From DATDOR01 sp035512695 (GTDB lineage: Bacteria; Chloroflexota; Anaerolineae; Anaerolineales; JABWBV01): 64,000 nucleotides of DNA. The notes beneath the pieces are model-generated. The model was not told where the DNA came from. It saw nothing but the letters and a program-made list of their open reading frames with translations, and ran no database searches. The stretch lies in contig DATKDL010000146.1 of the NCBI GenBank assembly GCA_035512695.1, forward strand, positions 10,807 through 74,806. Direction: 5' to 3'. Shown here in pieces: positions 16,940-26,400 of the stretch; position 1 is the stretch's first letter; every line of letters begins with the position of its first letter. Position numbers and translations under genes: made by a program.

Positions 16940-18016
16940 ATGAACAGAATGGTCAAGCTCCTTCCCTGGTACCGGGCGAACCGGCGAAGCCTGCCGTGGC
17001 GGGAAACGCCGGCGCCGTACCGGGTCTGGGTTTCCGAGATCATGCTGCAGCAAACGCGGGTGGAGACCGTGTTGCCGTATTTCGCGCGCTGGATCGAGCG
17101 GTTTCCGGACGTCCACGCGCTCGCGGATGCGGATCTGCAGGATGTCCTGGCCTGTTGGGAAGGGCTTGGATATTATGCCCGGGCGCGCAACCTGCACAAA
17201 GCGGCCCGGATCATCCGGGACGATCACGAGGGGCGGCTTCCCAATACAGCCGCTGGGCTGCGCAAGCTTCCCGGGATCGGGGAATATACCGCCGGTGCGA
17301 TTGCCTCGATCGCATTCGGGCGGGACGAACCGGTGGTGGACGGCAACGTCCGCAGAGTGCTCGCCCGCGTCTACAATATCGCGATTCCGGCAGACGGTCC
17401 CGCAGGTCGCCGGCGGCTCTGGGAAATTGCCGGCGAGATCCTCCCCGGCGGACAGGCCGGCGATCACAACCAGGCCCTGATGGATCTGGGCGCCCTGATC
17501 TGCACGCCACGTGACCCGAATTGTCCGGGCTGTCCTGTGCGGACCGGCTGCGAGGCCAATCGGTTGGGCGTCGTGTCCGAACGCCCGTTGATGCGGACCC
17601 GGCCTGAAACGCCCCACCACACGGTGACCGCAGCGGTGATCCGGGAAGGTGATACGGTTCTGATCACCCGCAGGCCGGATGACGGGCTGCTCGGTGGGTT
17701 GTGGGAGTTTCCGGGAGGCAAACTCGAACCGGGTGAAGACCTGGCTGCCTGTCTGCACCGCGAGATCGACGAGGAACTGGGTCTGCAAATCGAAATTCTC
17801 GGCCAGATCGGCGTCTATCGTCACGCTTTCACGCATTTCAAGGTCACGCTGCATGCGTTCGATTGCCGGCTGGGCGGAAATGGCGCTGCTGTGCAGGAGC
17901 GGGAAGTCGCTGCGCACCGTTGGGTCACTCCCGACAAGTTGGGAACGTTCCCGATGGGCAAAATCGACCGGTCGATCTCGAAAACGCTGCAGGCCGGACC
18001 GGCAACCCATGAGTGA
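16940..18016 (+). CDS. mutY: A/G-specific adenine glycosylase
   Basis: The 358-aa MutY removes adenine mispaired with 8-oxoguanine. It shows EIMLQQTRVETV with the catalytic Glu, the helix-hairpin-helix LRKLPGIGEYTAGAI, and VDGNVRRVLAR with the catalytic Asp. The Fe-S loop is CTPRDPNCPGCPVRTGC. The C-terminal NUDIX-type domain that recognises 8-oxoG contains GGKLEPGEDLAACLHRE and REIDEELG, and the full NUDIX box appears intact. The stop overlaps the ATG of pcm by eight bases. Confidence 0.95.
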   Translation: MNRMVKLLPWYRANRRSLPWRETPAPYRVWVSEIMLQQTRVETVLPYFARWIERFPDVHALADADLQDVLACWEGLGYYARARNLHKAARIIRDDHEGRLPNTAAGLRKLPGIGEYTAGAIASIAFGRDEPVVDGNVRRVLARVYNIAIPADGPAGRRRLWEIAGEILPGGQAGDHNQALMDLGALICTPRDPNCPGCPVRTGCEANRLGVVSERPLMRTRPETPHHTVTAAVIREGDTVLITRRPDDGLLGGLWEFPGGKLEPGEDLAACLHREIDEELGLQIEILGQIGVYRHAFTHFKVTLHAFDCRLGGNGAAVQEREVAAHRWVTPDKLGTFPMGKIDRSISKTLQAGPATHE

Positions 18017-18674
18017 AACCCGGGATTTCGACGCTGCCAGAGCGGAAATGGTGCAGCGCCAGCTGATCGAGCGCGGGATTCGATCGCCCCGCGTCCTCGC
18101 GGCGATGCGAGTTGTGCCGCGACATCTCTTCGTGCCGGAGCGTTTACAGCACCTTGCGTACAGCGATGGACCGCTGGCGATCGGAGAAGACCAGACGATC
18201 TCCCAGCCGTATGTGGTTGGCCTTATGACCGAACTCCTCGAGCTGGAGCCGGATGATAAAGTCCTCGAGATCGGGACCGGGTCCGGTTATCAAGCGGCCA
18301 TCCTGGCGAAGTTGGCCGGAGAGGTCTATTCGGTAGAACGCTTTGAAAGCCTGGGGAAAGCGGCCCGCGTCGCGCTGCGGAATGCGGGGGCGGACAACGT
18401 GCGGGTTTTTATCGAGGACGGATCGCAAGGGCTGCAAGAACACGCGCCTTATGACGCCGTGGTGGTCACTGCGGCCGCGCCGGCGGCGCCGCGCGCACTG
18501 CTCGAGCAGATGGCCGATGGGGGCCGGCTGGTCTTGCCCATCGGCGATCGGCGTGGGCAGCGGCTGCAGCGGATCCGGCGGAAGGGGGATCGGTTCACCC
18601 GCAGCCGCCTGGTCCCCGTCGCTTTCGTTCCGCTGCGGGGCCGCTACGGCTGGTCGGAAGACCGCTGGTCCTGA
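18009..18674 (+). CDS. pcm: Protein-L-isoaspartate(D-aspartate) O-methyltransferase
   Basis: The 221-aa enzyme repairs isoaspartyl damage in proteins with SAM. The start is ATG 18009, overlapping the mutY stop; a much longer open frame is out-of-phase mutY sequence. Motifs are QTISQPYVVGLMTELL, VLEIGTGSGYQAAIL (SAM motif I), YDAVVVTAAAP and GGRLVLPIG, the classic PCMT set. Length matches bacterial PCMTs. The last 31 bases overlap the convergent queG, so one of these C-termini shares DNA with the other. Confidence 0.94.
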   Translation: MSETRDFDAARAEMVQRQLIERGIRSPRVLAAMRVVPRHLFVPERLQHLAYSDGPLAIGEDQTISQPYVVGLMTELLELEPDDKVLEIGTGSGYQAAILAKLAGEVYSVERFESLGKAARVALRNAGADNVRVFIEDGSQGLQEHAPYDAVVVTAAAPAAPRALLEQMADGGRLVLPIGDRRGQRLQRIRRKGDRFTRSRLVPVAFVPLRGRYGWSEDRWS

Positions 18675-19822
18675 GCACCGGATCCTTCAAGACGGGATTG
18701 CGCGGCATTGATTTCCGCCATAACGGCCGGGTCCATCTCATTGCGCGCCGCCGTCTTCAGCGCGGCCGCTGCCGGCGGCCCCCCGATCCGGCCGAGCGCC
18801 CAGGCGGCGTGGCCGCGCACAAGCGGTTCGGGGTCTTCGAGGAGGGCTTTGCCCAGCGCAGGGACGGCGTCCGGGGACCGGGTATTCCCGAGCGCAATGG
18901 CGACGCTGCGGAGATAGCCGCGGCGTTTCGCCCGCTTGACCGGGCGGCCCTTGAACTTGCGGTTGAACGCCCCCGCGTCCAGCGCCAGCGCATCGATCAG
19001 CGCCGGCTGACCGAAGCTGGGATCGGACTCGAGACCCGGTTCCCCCCGTTCGGGGGCGAACCGGATGTTCCACGGGCAGACCTGCTGGCAGATATCACAG
19101 CCGAAGACCCACTCGCCGATTTGGGCGCGCAGGGGCTCGGGAACCGGTCCTTTCAGTTCGATCGTCAGGTAGGAGATACAGCGCGCGGCATCGAGCGTCC
19201 GGTCCGGGAGGATGCAGTCCGTCGGGCAGGCGTCGATGCAGCGCGTGCAGGTTCCACAATGATCGGTCCGGAATGCCGGGTCCGGAACCAGCTTGCAGCC
19301 GAGCAGGATTTCGGCCAGAAAGAAATAGGATCCCTGCCCGGGGTTGATCAGGCAGGTGTTTTTCCCGATCCATCCGAGACCGGCGCGCTGGGCGAAATCG
19401 CGCTCCAGGACCGGCCCGGTATCCGTGTAATAGCGGTTCGGGACCGGTGCGCCGATTTCGGTTTCGATGAATCCGACCAGCGCCTCAAGCCTGGACCGGA
19501 TAATTTCATGATAGTCAAGCCCCCAGGCGTACGATGCGATCTTCCCGCGCGGCGTTCCGGGTGGCGAGTTCTCGAAAATCGCGGCGTCATACGGGAATGC
19601 CAGGACCAGGATACTTTCACAATCCGGAAGGATCCTGCGCGGGTCGGACCGGCGGGTCCGGGCAGCCTCGGAGGCGAGATAACCCATCTCGCCGTGAAAG
19701 CCGCGCGCCAGCCAGTCGAGGTAGAAGCCGAAATGCTCCGGGGGATCGGGCGTCGTGATCCCGGCGAGAGAAAAACCCAGTCGTTTGGCCTCGCTTTTGA
19801 TCCGCTCGGATAGGGCCGGCAC
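18644..19822 (-). CDS. queG: Epoxyqueuosine reductase
   Basis: The 392-aa cobalamin and Fe-S enzyme performs the last step of queuosine synthesis on tRNA. Visible are YYTDTGPVLERDFAQRAGLG with the catalytic Asp region and FLAEILLG. Two [4Fe-4S] motifs follow, CGTCTRCIDACPTDC and CDICQQVCPWN. HEAT-like helices at the C-terminus (NTRSPDAVPALGKALLED) bind tRNA. The start is GTG 19822. The gene after it begins within a few bases but belongs to another theme. No other queuosine gene is in the window. Confidence 0.95.
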   Translation of the reverse strand: MPALSERIKSEAKRLGFSLAGITTPDPPEHFGFYLDWLARGFHGEMGYLASEAARTRRSDPRRILPDCESILVLAFPYDAAIFENSPPGTPRGKIASYAWGLDYHEIIRSRLEALVGFIETEIGAPVPNRYYTDTGPVLERDFAQRAGLGWIGKNTCLINPGQGSYFFLAEILLGCKLVPDPAFRTDHCGTCTRCIDACPTDCILPDRTLDAARCISYLTIELKGPVPEPLRAQIGEWVFGCDICQQVCPWNIRFAPERGEPGLESDPSFGQPALIDALALDAGAFNRKFKGRPVKRAKRRGYLRSVAIALGNTRSPDAVPALGKALLEDPEPLVRGHAAWALGRIGGPPAAAALKTAARNEMDPAVMAEINAAQSRLEGSGAQDQRSSDQP

Positions 19823-19823
19823 G

Positions 19824-20510
19824 TCAAGGCGCCGGGGTGTTGGTCGGCGCTGGGGTGTTGGTCGGCGTGTTGGTTGGGACCGCGGTGGGTTCGATCACGA
19901 CGATCGAGACCAGGACCGCCTGGTTTGCCAATTCACCGATCCCGAAGATCAGGCCGTCCGCGTTGGCGAGCATCCAGTATCCCTCGTAAGTTCCTCCGGT
20001 GAGCGGGGCGATCATCGTGATGCTGATATCGACGCTGCCTCCTGGGGGCACTTCCTCTTCCAGTAAGATCGGAAAACCATCCATCAGTTCGCCGGCGACA
20101 AACACGAACGAATAATCGGTGGTCCAGGTATTCAAGCCGATATTCTGGATCCGCCAGGTTTTGGTGAACGGCTCGCCTCCGATGATCTCAGATCCGTCCG
20201 GGATGGTGATATCGGCGACAAACAGGGCCTGGTCGTCGAGGGCCAGGGCTGAGATCGTCGGCGAAGGTTCGGCGCTGGCTGTCGGCGTCGGTTCCGGGGT
20301 ATCCGTAGAGGGTTCCGGTGTCGGGGACGGGTTTTCGACTGCGATCCGTGTGAGCTCCGCGGAAACGGTCGCTTCGACCGCTTGCGATACGGCTTCCATG
20401 TCCATGGTCGGCGCTTCCGCGGGGGGCTCGGTCGATTCAGGCGTTGAGGACGGCGAACAGGCTGCCAGGACGAAGATCAAAAGGATTGTCAGATAAGCTT
20501 TGGTTTTCAT
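19824..20510 (-). CDS. Lipoprotein with NBR1-like Ig domain
   Basis: The 228-aa protein has a type II signal peptide (lipobox VLAAC, residues 14-18) and a Ser/Thr/Pro-rich linker. One Ig-like NBR1/BRCA1-neighbour type domain spans about 100-205 and carries FTKTWRIQNIGLNTWT and a VPPGGSVDISITM strand. It ends in NTPTNTPAPTNTPAP, encoded by short tandem repeats near 19838-19880. Such domains are abundant in Anaerolineae lipoproteins; binding partner and function are unknown. It starts 8 nt after AGGAGG, a strong site. Confidence 0.85.
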   Translation of the reverse strand: MKTKAYLTILLIFVLAACSPSSTPESTEPPAEAPTMDMEAVSQAVEATVSAELTRIAVENPSPTPEPSTDTPEPTPTASAEPSPTISALALDDQALFVADITIPDGSEIIGGEPFTKTWRIQNIGLNTWTTDYSFVFVAGELMDGFPILLEEEVPPGGSVDISITMIAPLTGGTYEGYWMLANADGLIFGIGELANQAVLVSIVVIEPTAVPTNTPTNTPAPTNTPAP

Positions 20511-21285
20511 GTATTCCTCCTGAAACGGTCAGGAAATGACGAATTCGACGGTCGCACTGCGTATCCCCGACATTTTCAAGCCGGAAAACGGCCGCCGGCT
20601 CACCGCCGCAGGCGTGAATGTTCGAGAATGTAAAGCCGGCATCAGGCGTTCCACCAACATCGATCACCACCCAGAACGATGCGGTCCCCTGGCTACCCAA
20701 ACCGAAGATCTGCCCGGCCGGATTGCGGAGTTTCCAGTCGCCCCGATAGCTGCCCGGCTCATCGGGCGCGGTGAGGTTGATCGAGATATCCACCTCGGCG
20801 CCTGGAAGGACCGAGCCCGGGGTCACCGGGAAAGAGGCCGGCCCCCCCATGGCGTCCCCGGAATCGAAAACGACGTCGTACTCGGCGGTCCAGGTGCACG
20901 AGCCGTTGTTCCGGATTCGCCATGTTTTGACGAAGGTTTCCCCGGGTTCAAAGGTCGTACCGTCCGGGATCGTGACGTCTTCCACGAATGCACCCAGATC
21001 GCATGTGGAGCCCGGTTCAACGGTCACGACCGGGCCGCCGTCCCCGGCCTGGGTTGGGGTGATGACGGGGATCTCGGTGCCCACCTGGCTGGAGAGCGGG
21101 GTAACGGTCGGGAAGGCTCCATCCGCCGCCAACGTCAGTTGAGCATCCAGAGTCTGGGCGGCCTGGGTGAAGTTGTCGCTGCGGTCGAGGTCCGGGGCGC
21201 TGCCGGCGCCTAGCGTGCAGCCGGCGGTGATCGTCAGGAAACAGACTGCGACCGCGCTCCCGAGCGTGAATTTTCCGAGGTTCAT
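20437..21285 (-). CDS. Lipoprotein with NBR1-like Ig domain, probable 3' frameshift
   Basis: This 282-aa secreted lipoprotein (lipobox ITAGC) has one NBR1-type Ig domain at about 90-205, with FVKTWRIRNNGSCTWTAEYD and VLPGAEVDISINL. A second partial domain follows (HACGGEPAAVFRLENVG). The start is taken at ATG 21285, because a TAGAAT box lies seven bases upstream, but ATG 21294 is possible. The last 36 residues run through the next gene's start. A one-base shift near 20556 would instead end the protein at 20529, just before that gene's AGGAGG. Confidence 0.75.
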   Translation of the reverse strand: MNLGKFTLGSAVAVCFLTITAGCTLGAGSAPDLDRSDNFTQAAQTLDAQLTLAADGAFPTVTPLSSQVGTEIPVITPTQAGDGGPVVTVEPGSTCDLGAFVEDVTIPDGTTFEPGETFVKTWRIRNNGSCTWTAEYDVVFDSGDAMGGPASFPVTPGSVLPGAEVDISINLTAPDEPGSYRGDWKLRNPAGQIFGLGSQGTASFWVVIDVGGTPDAGFTFSNIHACGGEPAAVFRLENVGDTQCDRRIRHFLTVSGGIHENQSLSDNPFDLRPGSLFAVLNA

Positions 21286-21332
21286 CGGGTGCATTCTATC
21301 AGGCTTTCGGAGATGGCGTTAGTCCCCGTGGG

Positions 21333-22286
21333 TCACCAGCCTGAGCTGTACCAGACCAGATAATCCCAGGTGTGGCGCTCCCAGTAGGCCGGCTCATGCC
21401 GGCCGGTATTCAGATGCCACTGGTGTGGGATATTCAGCTCGGCGAGCAGGTCGCCGAACCAGGCCGCCTGGTTGAGCAGGTGGTCATCTTCGCCGATATC
21501 GATGTAGAACCTTGGGAGCATCTCCGGGGGGATCAGATCCAGCCAGCCTGGGATCAGGGGCGGATCCGACAGGAACAAAGGCAGGCTGTGCGCCCCGATC
21601 GCCGAGAATTCCTGCCAGTGATTCAATCCCAGGTGAACGGCCCATGAAGCGCCCCTGGATAGGCCGCCGATCGCCCGATGTTCCCGATCCGCGATGGTGC
21701 GGTAGTGCAGATCGACCCACGGCAGGATTCGAGACATCAGCGCTTCTCCGAACGGGTCGCGGATCGGAGCCACGAAGAGGCGGTCTCGGGGCATCAGGAT
21801 TAAAAATGGGGGCGCCAACCCGGATGCGATCAATTCGTCAGCGGTTTCGTCGGCGCCAAGGTCGTCCCATTGGGAATCGGTATCGTTGGCGCCGTGGATC
21901 AGGATCAGCAGCGGATAGGTGCGTTCCGGATGGCGGTCGTAGCACGGGGGCGTGTAGACGCGGAAGTCCCAGGGATCCGGGGAGAGATCGGTCGAGAGCG
22001 AGTGCCGGGTCACGCGTCCGCCTGCCTGCCAGCAGAGGTCGGCAGTCGGAACATCGGTGGGGGCGGTGACCGGCGCAAGGGACGGTGGGGTGGTTGCGGT
22101 GGGCAGCGGTGTACGGGTCGGTATCCGGGTGGGGGTTTCCACCGGGGGACCGGCGGTCGCCGGAAGAGAGGTGGGCGGTGCGACGGGAGCGGGGTAATGG
22201 GCAGGTCCGGGCTCAGCCGCCTGGCAACCCGCCAGCAGCAGACCGGCGATGATCGAGGCGACCGTCAGCGAAAACGTCTTTTCCAT
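21333..22286 (-). CDS. Esterase-like lipoprotein, EstD/feruloyl-esterase type
   Basis: The 317-aa protein has a lipobox (LLLAGC), a Pro/Thr linker of about 60 residues, and a putative esterase domain. Motifs include LLILIHGAND, LGADETADELIASG and nucleophile elbow GGLSRGASW. Late Asp (GEDDH) and His (TGRHEPAYW) complete a possible triad. It would act on the outer side of the membrane; substrate is unknown. Its start overlaps the stop of the upstream alpha/beta hydrolase, so the two are co-translated. Confidence 0.83.
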   Translation of the reverse strand: MEKTFSLTVASIIAGLLLAGCQAAEPGPAHYPAPVAPPTSLPATAGPPVETPTRIPTRTPLPTATTPPSLAPVTAPTDVPTADLCWQAGGRVTRHSLSTDLSPDPWDFRVYTPPCYDRHPERTYPLLILIHGANDTDSQWDDLGADETADELIASGLAPPFLILMPRDRLFVAPIRDPFGEALMSRILPWVDLHYRTIADREHRAIGGLSRGASWAVHLGLNHWQEFSAIGAHSLPLFLSDPPLIPGWLDLIPPEMLPRFYIDIGEDDHLLNQAAWFGDLLAELNIPHQWHLNTGRHEPAYWERHTWDYLVWYSSGW

Positions 22287-23053
22287 TCATCTTTCAACCG
22301 CAGGTTGGCGGGCGATTCACCCGATCCGAGCCCGAGAAAATCGAGGGCCAGCCTGCTGAAAACCCCGGGCTCGCGCAGCATCGGGTGATGACCGCCTGTC
22401 TCGAGCGCGACCTGGTGCAGCAGCGTGGGATCGTCGGGGTTCGGGTGCGTGAAACTTCCTTCGATCACAGGATCGTTCTCGCAGCGCACCAACAGGCATG
22501 CGATCTGCCGGCCGCCGGAGATCTCGGACGGCTCACCGGCCTCGAGGGCTTCCAGGGAAGCCTTGATCGCCTCCCCCTCCGCTTTTTCGGCCTCACGGCG
22601 GTACGGGTCGCTGCCCTGCAAACCGGTGTAGACCCAAAGGCTCAAATCGGCGGGACCGGCCGTTCTCAACCGAGAATTGATCGTGGCCGGGGCGACCGGT
22701 GTGTTCACCAGCATCAGCCGATCGACCGCCTTCGGATGGGCCAGGGCAAACCGGACCGCCACGACCCCCCCAAGACCGGCCCCGACTAAAGCCACTTTGC
22801 GGATTCCGAGCCGGTCGATAAATTCTTCGACGAGCCGGGTTTGTTCATCCTGACCGTAACGGCCGCGCACCCTGGCCGTGTCCCCGAACCCCCACAGGTC
22901 GAGCGCGTAGCAGCGATATCTTGATGAGGCGGGCTGCATGGTCAGGATCCAATCGCGCCAGGATCCGACCCAGCTGTGTAGAAAGATGACCGGACGGCCG
23001 CGGCCGAGGACCTCGTAGTGGACGATCTCGTTCCGCACGATCAATGCGCTCAT
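22265..23053 (-). CDS. Alpha/beta hydrolase-fold protein lacking the nucleophile serine
   Basis: The 262-aa protein has the fold with IFLHSWVGSWRDW and YALDLWGFGDTARV, and a cap region. At the nucleophile elbow it reads VGAGLGGVVA, so the GxSxG serine is replaced by glycine. Late acidic (CENDPV) and His (TGGHHPML) residues remain. It resembles the intact hydrolase at 32049-32864 in its N-terminal half. It may be a binding protein or scaffold rather than an enzyme. It ends 22 bases into the esterase start, indicating tight coupling. Confidence 0.8.
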   Translation of the reverse strand: MSALIVRNEIVHYEVLGRGRPVIFLHSWVGSWRDWILTMQPASSRYRCYALDLWGFGDTARVRGRYGQDEQTRLVEEFIDRLGIRKVALVGAGLGGVVAVRFALAHPKAVDRLMLVNTPVAPATINSRLRTAGPADLSLWVYTGLQGSDPYRREAEKAEGEAIKASLEALEAGEPSEISGGRQIACLLVRCENDPVIEGSFTHPNPDDPTLLHQVALETGGHHPMLREPGVFSRLALDFLGLGSGESPANLRLKDEWKRRFR

Positions 23054-23071
23054 CGATTCGGACGCAGCGGC

Positions 23072-23443
23072 TCAGCCGGCCTCACCCAGGATCGACCGGA
23101 TCTTCTCGGCCAACTGTTCCGGGGCGAATGGTTTCAGGATGTACTCGGACGCGCCGGCCTCAAGCCCGGTTCGAATTTCCGCTTCCTGTCCCTTCGCCGA
23201 AAGAAATACAACGGGGATGTGGGCCAGCTCCGGGTCGGCCTTGATAATCTCACAGGCCTCGTAGCCGGTCATTTTCGGCATTCGGACATCCAACAGAACC
23301 AGGTCGGGCTTTTCCCGGTAGGCGGCCTCCACGGCCTCCGCTCCGTCGGCAGTTGCAACGACCTCATAACCGGCGTAGCGCAGCGTGAAGGCGATCAGGT
23401 CGCGGATATCGCGCTCATCCTCAGCGATCAGTATTTTAGCCAT
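23072..23443 (-). CDS. Single-domain response regulator
   Basis: The 123-aa REC domain starts at MAKILIAEDERDIR. The acidic pair is EDE, the phosphoacceptor Asp sits in LVLLDVRMPKMTG, and the Lys is in YILKPFAPE. No output domain is present, so it should act by phospho-dependent protein binding. It lies 3' of the giant kinase with 43 bases between, and is the likely target or competitor of that kinase. Longer in-frame starts are inside the kinase gene and were rejected. Confidence 0.88.
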   Translation of the reverse strand: MAKILIAEDERDIRDLIAFTLRYAGYEVVATADGAEAVEAAYREKPDLVLLDVRMPKMTGYEACEIIKADPELAHIPVVFLSAKGQEAEIRTGLEAGASEYILKPFAPEQLAEKIRSILGEAG

Positions 23444-23486
23444 AGGCGTTGCAGCAGGTCCTTCAATTCCCGCTCGGCTCCTCCTT

Positions 23487-26400
23487 CTAGGATTTCGGTA
23501 CGGTGAAATAGAACGTGCTCCCTTCGCCCGGGACCCCGGCACTTTCGATCCGGATCGTCCCGCCGTGGAGTTCGACCAGGTAGCGGACGATGGACAGGCC
23601 CAGGCCGGTCCCGGCGGTGGATGTCACCAGTGGGGCATCCCCCCGATAGAACCGGTCGAAAATCTGGGGCTGGTCTTTCGGGGCCACGCCGACGCCGGTG
23701 TCGCGGACAACGACTTCGATAAATTCGACGGAGGGGCGGAACAGGATCTCGATCTCGCCGTCCGCTTCGGTGTAGTTATAGGCGTTCCCGACCAGGTTGT
23801 CGAGGATCTGCCGCAGCCGGGCCGGGTCGGCGTGAGCCGCGGGCGGCGTCCAATCCGATGAGACCCAGATCCGCATCGGTTTTTTCTCTTCCTGCGACCG
23901 CAGCCGGTAGTCGGTGACCACTTCTCCTGCCAGTTCGACAAGGTCGACAGACCCTCGTTCAAGGAAGACCTTGCCGGCCTCGATGCGGGAGACTTCGAGT
24001 AGATCGCTGACCAGGATGTTGAGCCGCTCCGTATTTTCCTGCACGACCCGAAGAAATTCGTGTTGCTGCGGGTTAACGATGCCGGCCGCGCCCATCAGCA
24101 GGATGTCGACATAGCCTTTGATCGAGGTCAATGGGGTCCTCAGCTCATGCGAAACGGTGGCGACAAATTCCGATTTCATCCTGTCGACTTCGATCAAGTG
24201 GGTGATGTCGCGGAAGATCGAGACGGTGCCGAGGAATTCGTGCGGTAGGGCGACCGGTGCCAGGTTAACGGCGGCGACGCGGACCTCATCCAGGGCGATT
24301 TCCTCCGAAAACGAATCGCCGGTTTCGATCGAATTCGGATTGGCGGACCAGGCCTGGATCGTATCTAACCACGACCGGCAGGGCGGACCGAGCAGTTCGG
24401 AGAAATCATCCAACGACCGCCCAACGACTGCCTTGCTCGCCAGGTCCAGGATCTGCTCTGCGGCGTGGTTGAACACGGTGACCTGGCCGCGCGAATCGGT
24501 GACGATGACACCGTCGACGACCGATTCGAGAATGGCAAGCAGCCGGCTGGATTCGATCTGCTGGGACCGCAGCATTCCGCCGAGTCTTTCCGCCTGGTCG
24601 CGGATCAGCAAGTATAGATGCGCGTTATTAACCGCTACCGCGACCTGCTTGGATGCAGCCTGGATCAGCTCCAGGTGGTGCTGGGTGAATACCCCGCTTT
24701 CCCGGTGGAAGAGCATCAGGGCGCCGAGCGCTTCGGCGCCCAGCATCAGCGGGATCGCGATGACGCTGCGGTGCTGTGCTTCCCACAGCGGATCCGCCCG
24801 CGCATCGTCGATCAAAGCCGGCTCTCGGGTGCGGATAACCCGGTCCGCCAGGCGCCGGTCGAAATCGTGCGGGAGGGTCTCACCGGTTTCCGGGAGCGTC
24901 GCGTCGTGGCCGTACGAAGCCCTACGAACGAGCGATTCATCGGCAGGGTTGGCGATGATGAGGGTGCTCTGTTCTGCACCGGTGATGCGGTTGATCAGTG
25001 CCAGCGTGCGGTTCAAGACGATGTCCATATCCAGGCTGGCGGAAAGCTCGGTAATGATCCCGAGCAGGGTCTCGGTTCGCTCGTGTTCGATGGCCAGCTC
25101 GTGTGTGCGAGCCTCGACCCGGCGCTCGAGGTCTTCAGCCAGCTTACGCGACCGATCGAAAAGTTGGGCATTTTGGACGGCGACGGCGACCTGGTTGGCG
25201 ATCGTCCGAGCCAGGTCAATCTCGCTCGAGCCGAGCCGCTGGTCGGTATGCAAGATCAACAACCCATGCAGATCATCCCCGGTCACCAGGGAAAGGGCGA
25301 GCGCAGCCCCCTGGCCGGACGGCTCCCAGACCTCGGGCAGCGATGCCAGGCCCGGGTTCGAAGAGAGGTCCTCGACGATCAACACGCCAAGCGATTCTCG
25401 CAGCTGCCGGAACGGGAGGTCGTCGAAAGGTTTGGGATATGCGCCGTCGCGCGCGGGAGACTGTGCCGCCAGCCAGGCTTGCCCGGCCGGGTCGATCAAG
25501 ACGGCGCTGACGATCCGGCAGGCGAAGGTCTCACGGATCTGCCTGGTTGTGAACCGGAGAATGTGCGCGGTATCCAATGAGGAACTGAACTCGCTGGACA
25601 ACCGGTTGAGCAGATCGAGACGCTGGCTGCGTTCGTCCAGTTCGGCGGTCCGCTGCTGGCTGTCCTCGAATAGCCGGGCGTTCTCGAGTGCGACCGCGGC
25701 CTGGCCGGCGAACGTCGTCGCGATCTGGATATGCTCCGAATCGTAAAAGTTCGCCTCGGTTTTTTCCAGTGCAATCACCCCGACCACATCACCCTTGGCG
25801 ATGAGCGGAATGCCAAGCCACGATAGCCGCTCGAATTCAGGCAGCGCGGGGAAGCGCGGGTCTGAACGGATATCCGGGACGTGCAGCGCCCGGCCTTGGG
25901 CGACCATGTCGCTCAACAGCCGGCTGTCCTCCACCGGAACCGAAAGACCGACTCGCTCCTCGTCGTCCTCAAAGCCTTGCGCGGCCCGGACCGTAAGCTG
26001 GTCCTCTTTCAAGAACCAGAAAGTACCGGTGTCGAAGGGAATGACCTCGGAGAGATGGTCGAGCAGGGAAGCCGAGATACGGTAGACCTGGAGATCGGAG
26101 GTGATGGTGGTGGCGACATCGGTCAGCGCGGCGAGTTGGACCGCCCGGCGGTTCGCCTCGACGAGCAGCTGTGCATTTTCCAGGATCAGACCGGTTTGCC
26201 GGGCGAGTGAACCAACCAGGGCCTCGTCTTCTGCTGTGAAGGCCTCAGGTTCTGTGAAACTGTCCAGGATCAAGACACCGATGGTCGCCGAACTGGATGG
26301 GATCGGCGCGGCAAGACTGGCGATCGGGACCCGGCCCTGGGTGGCCTCCTGGTATTTCATCAGCTCGTCATAAGGGAGCTTGTAATCGACAGCGATATTG

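Noticed and set aside
17679..18008. N-terminal extension of pcm
   Set aside because: It overlaps mutY in another frame; ATG at 18009 gives the standard PCMT start.
16889..18010. Extension of the dienelactone hydrolase ORF to 625 aa
   Set aside because: The extra part is antisense to mutY, while MYTTEMYEG at 16888 has a good ribosome-binding site and the family's usual start.
24118..25746. 542-aa open frame on the plus strand
   Set aside because: It is antisense to the giant kinase, with biased composition typical of GC-rich shadow frames and no recognisable domain.
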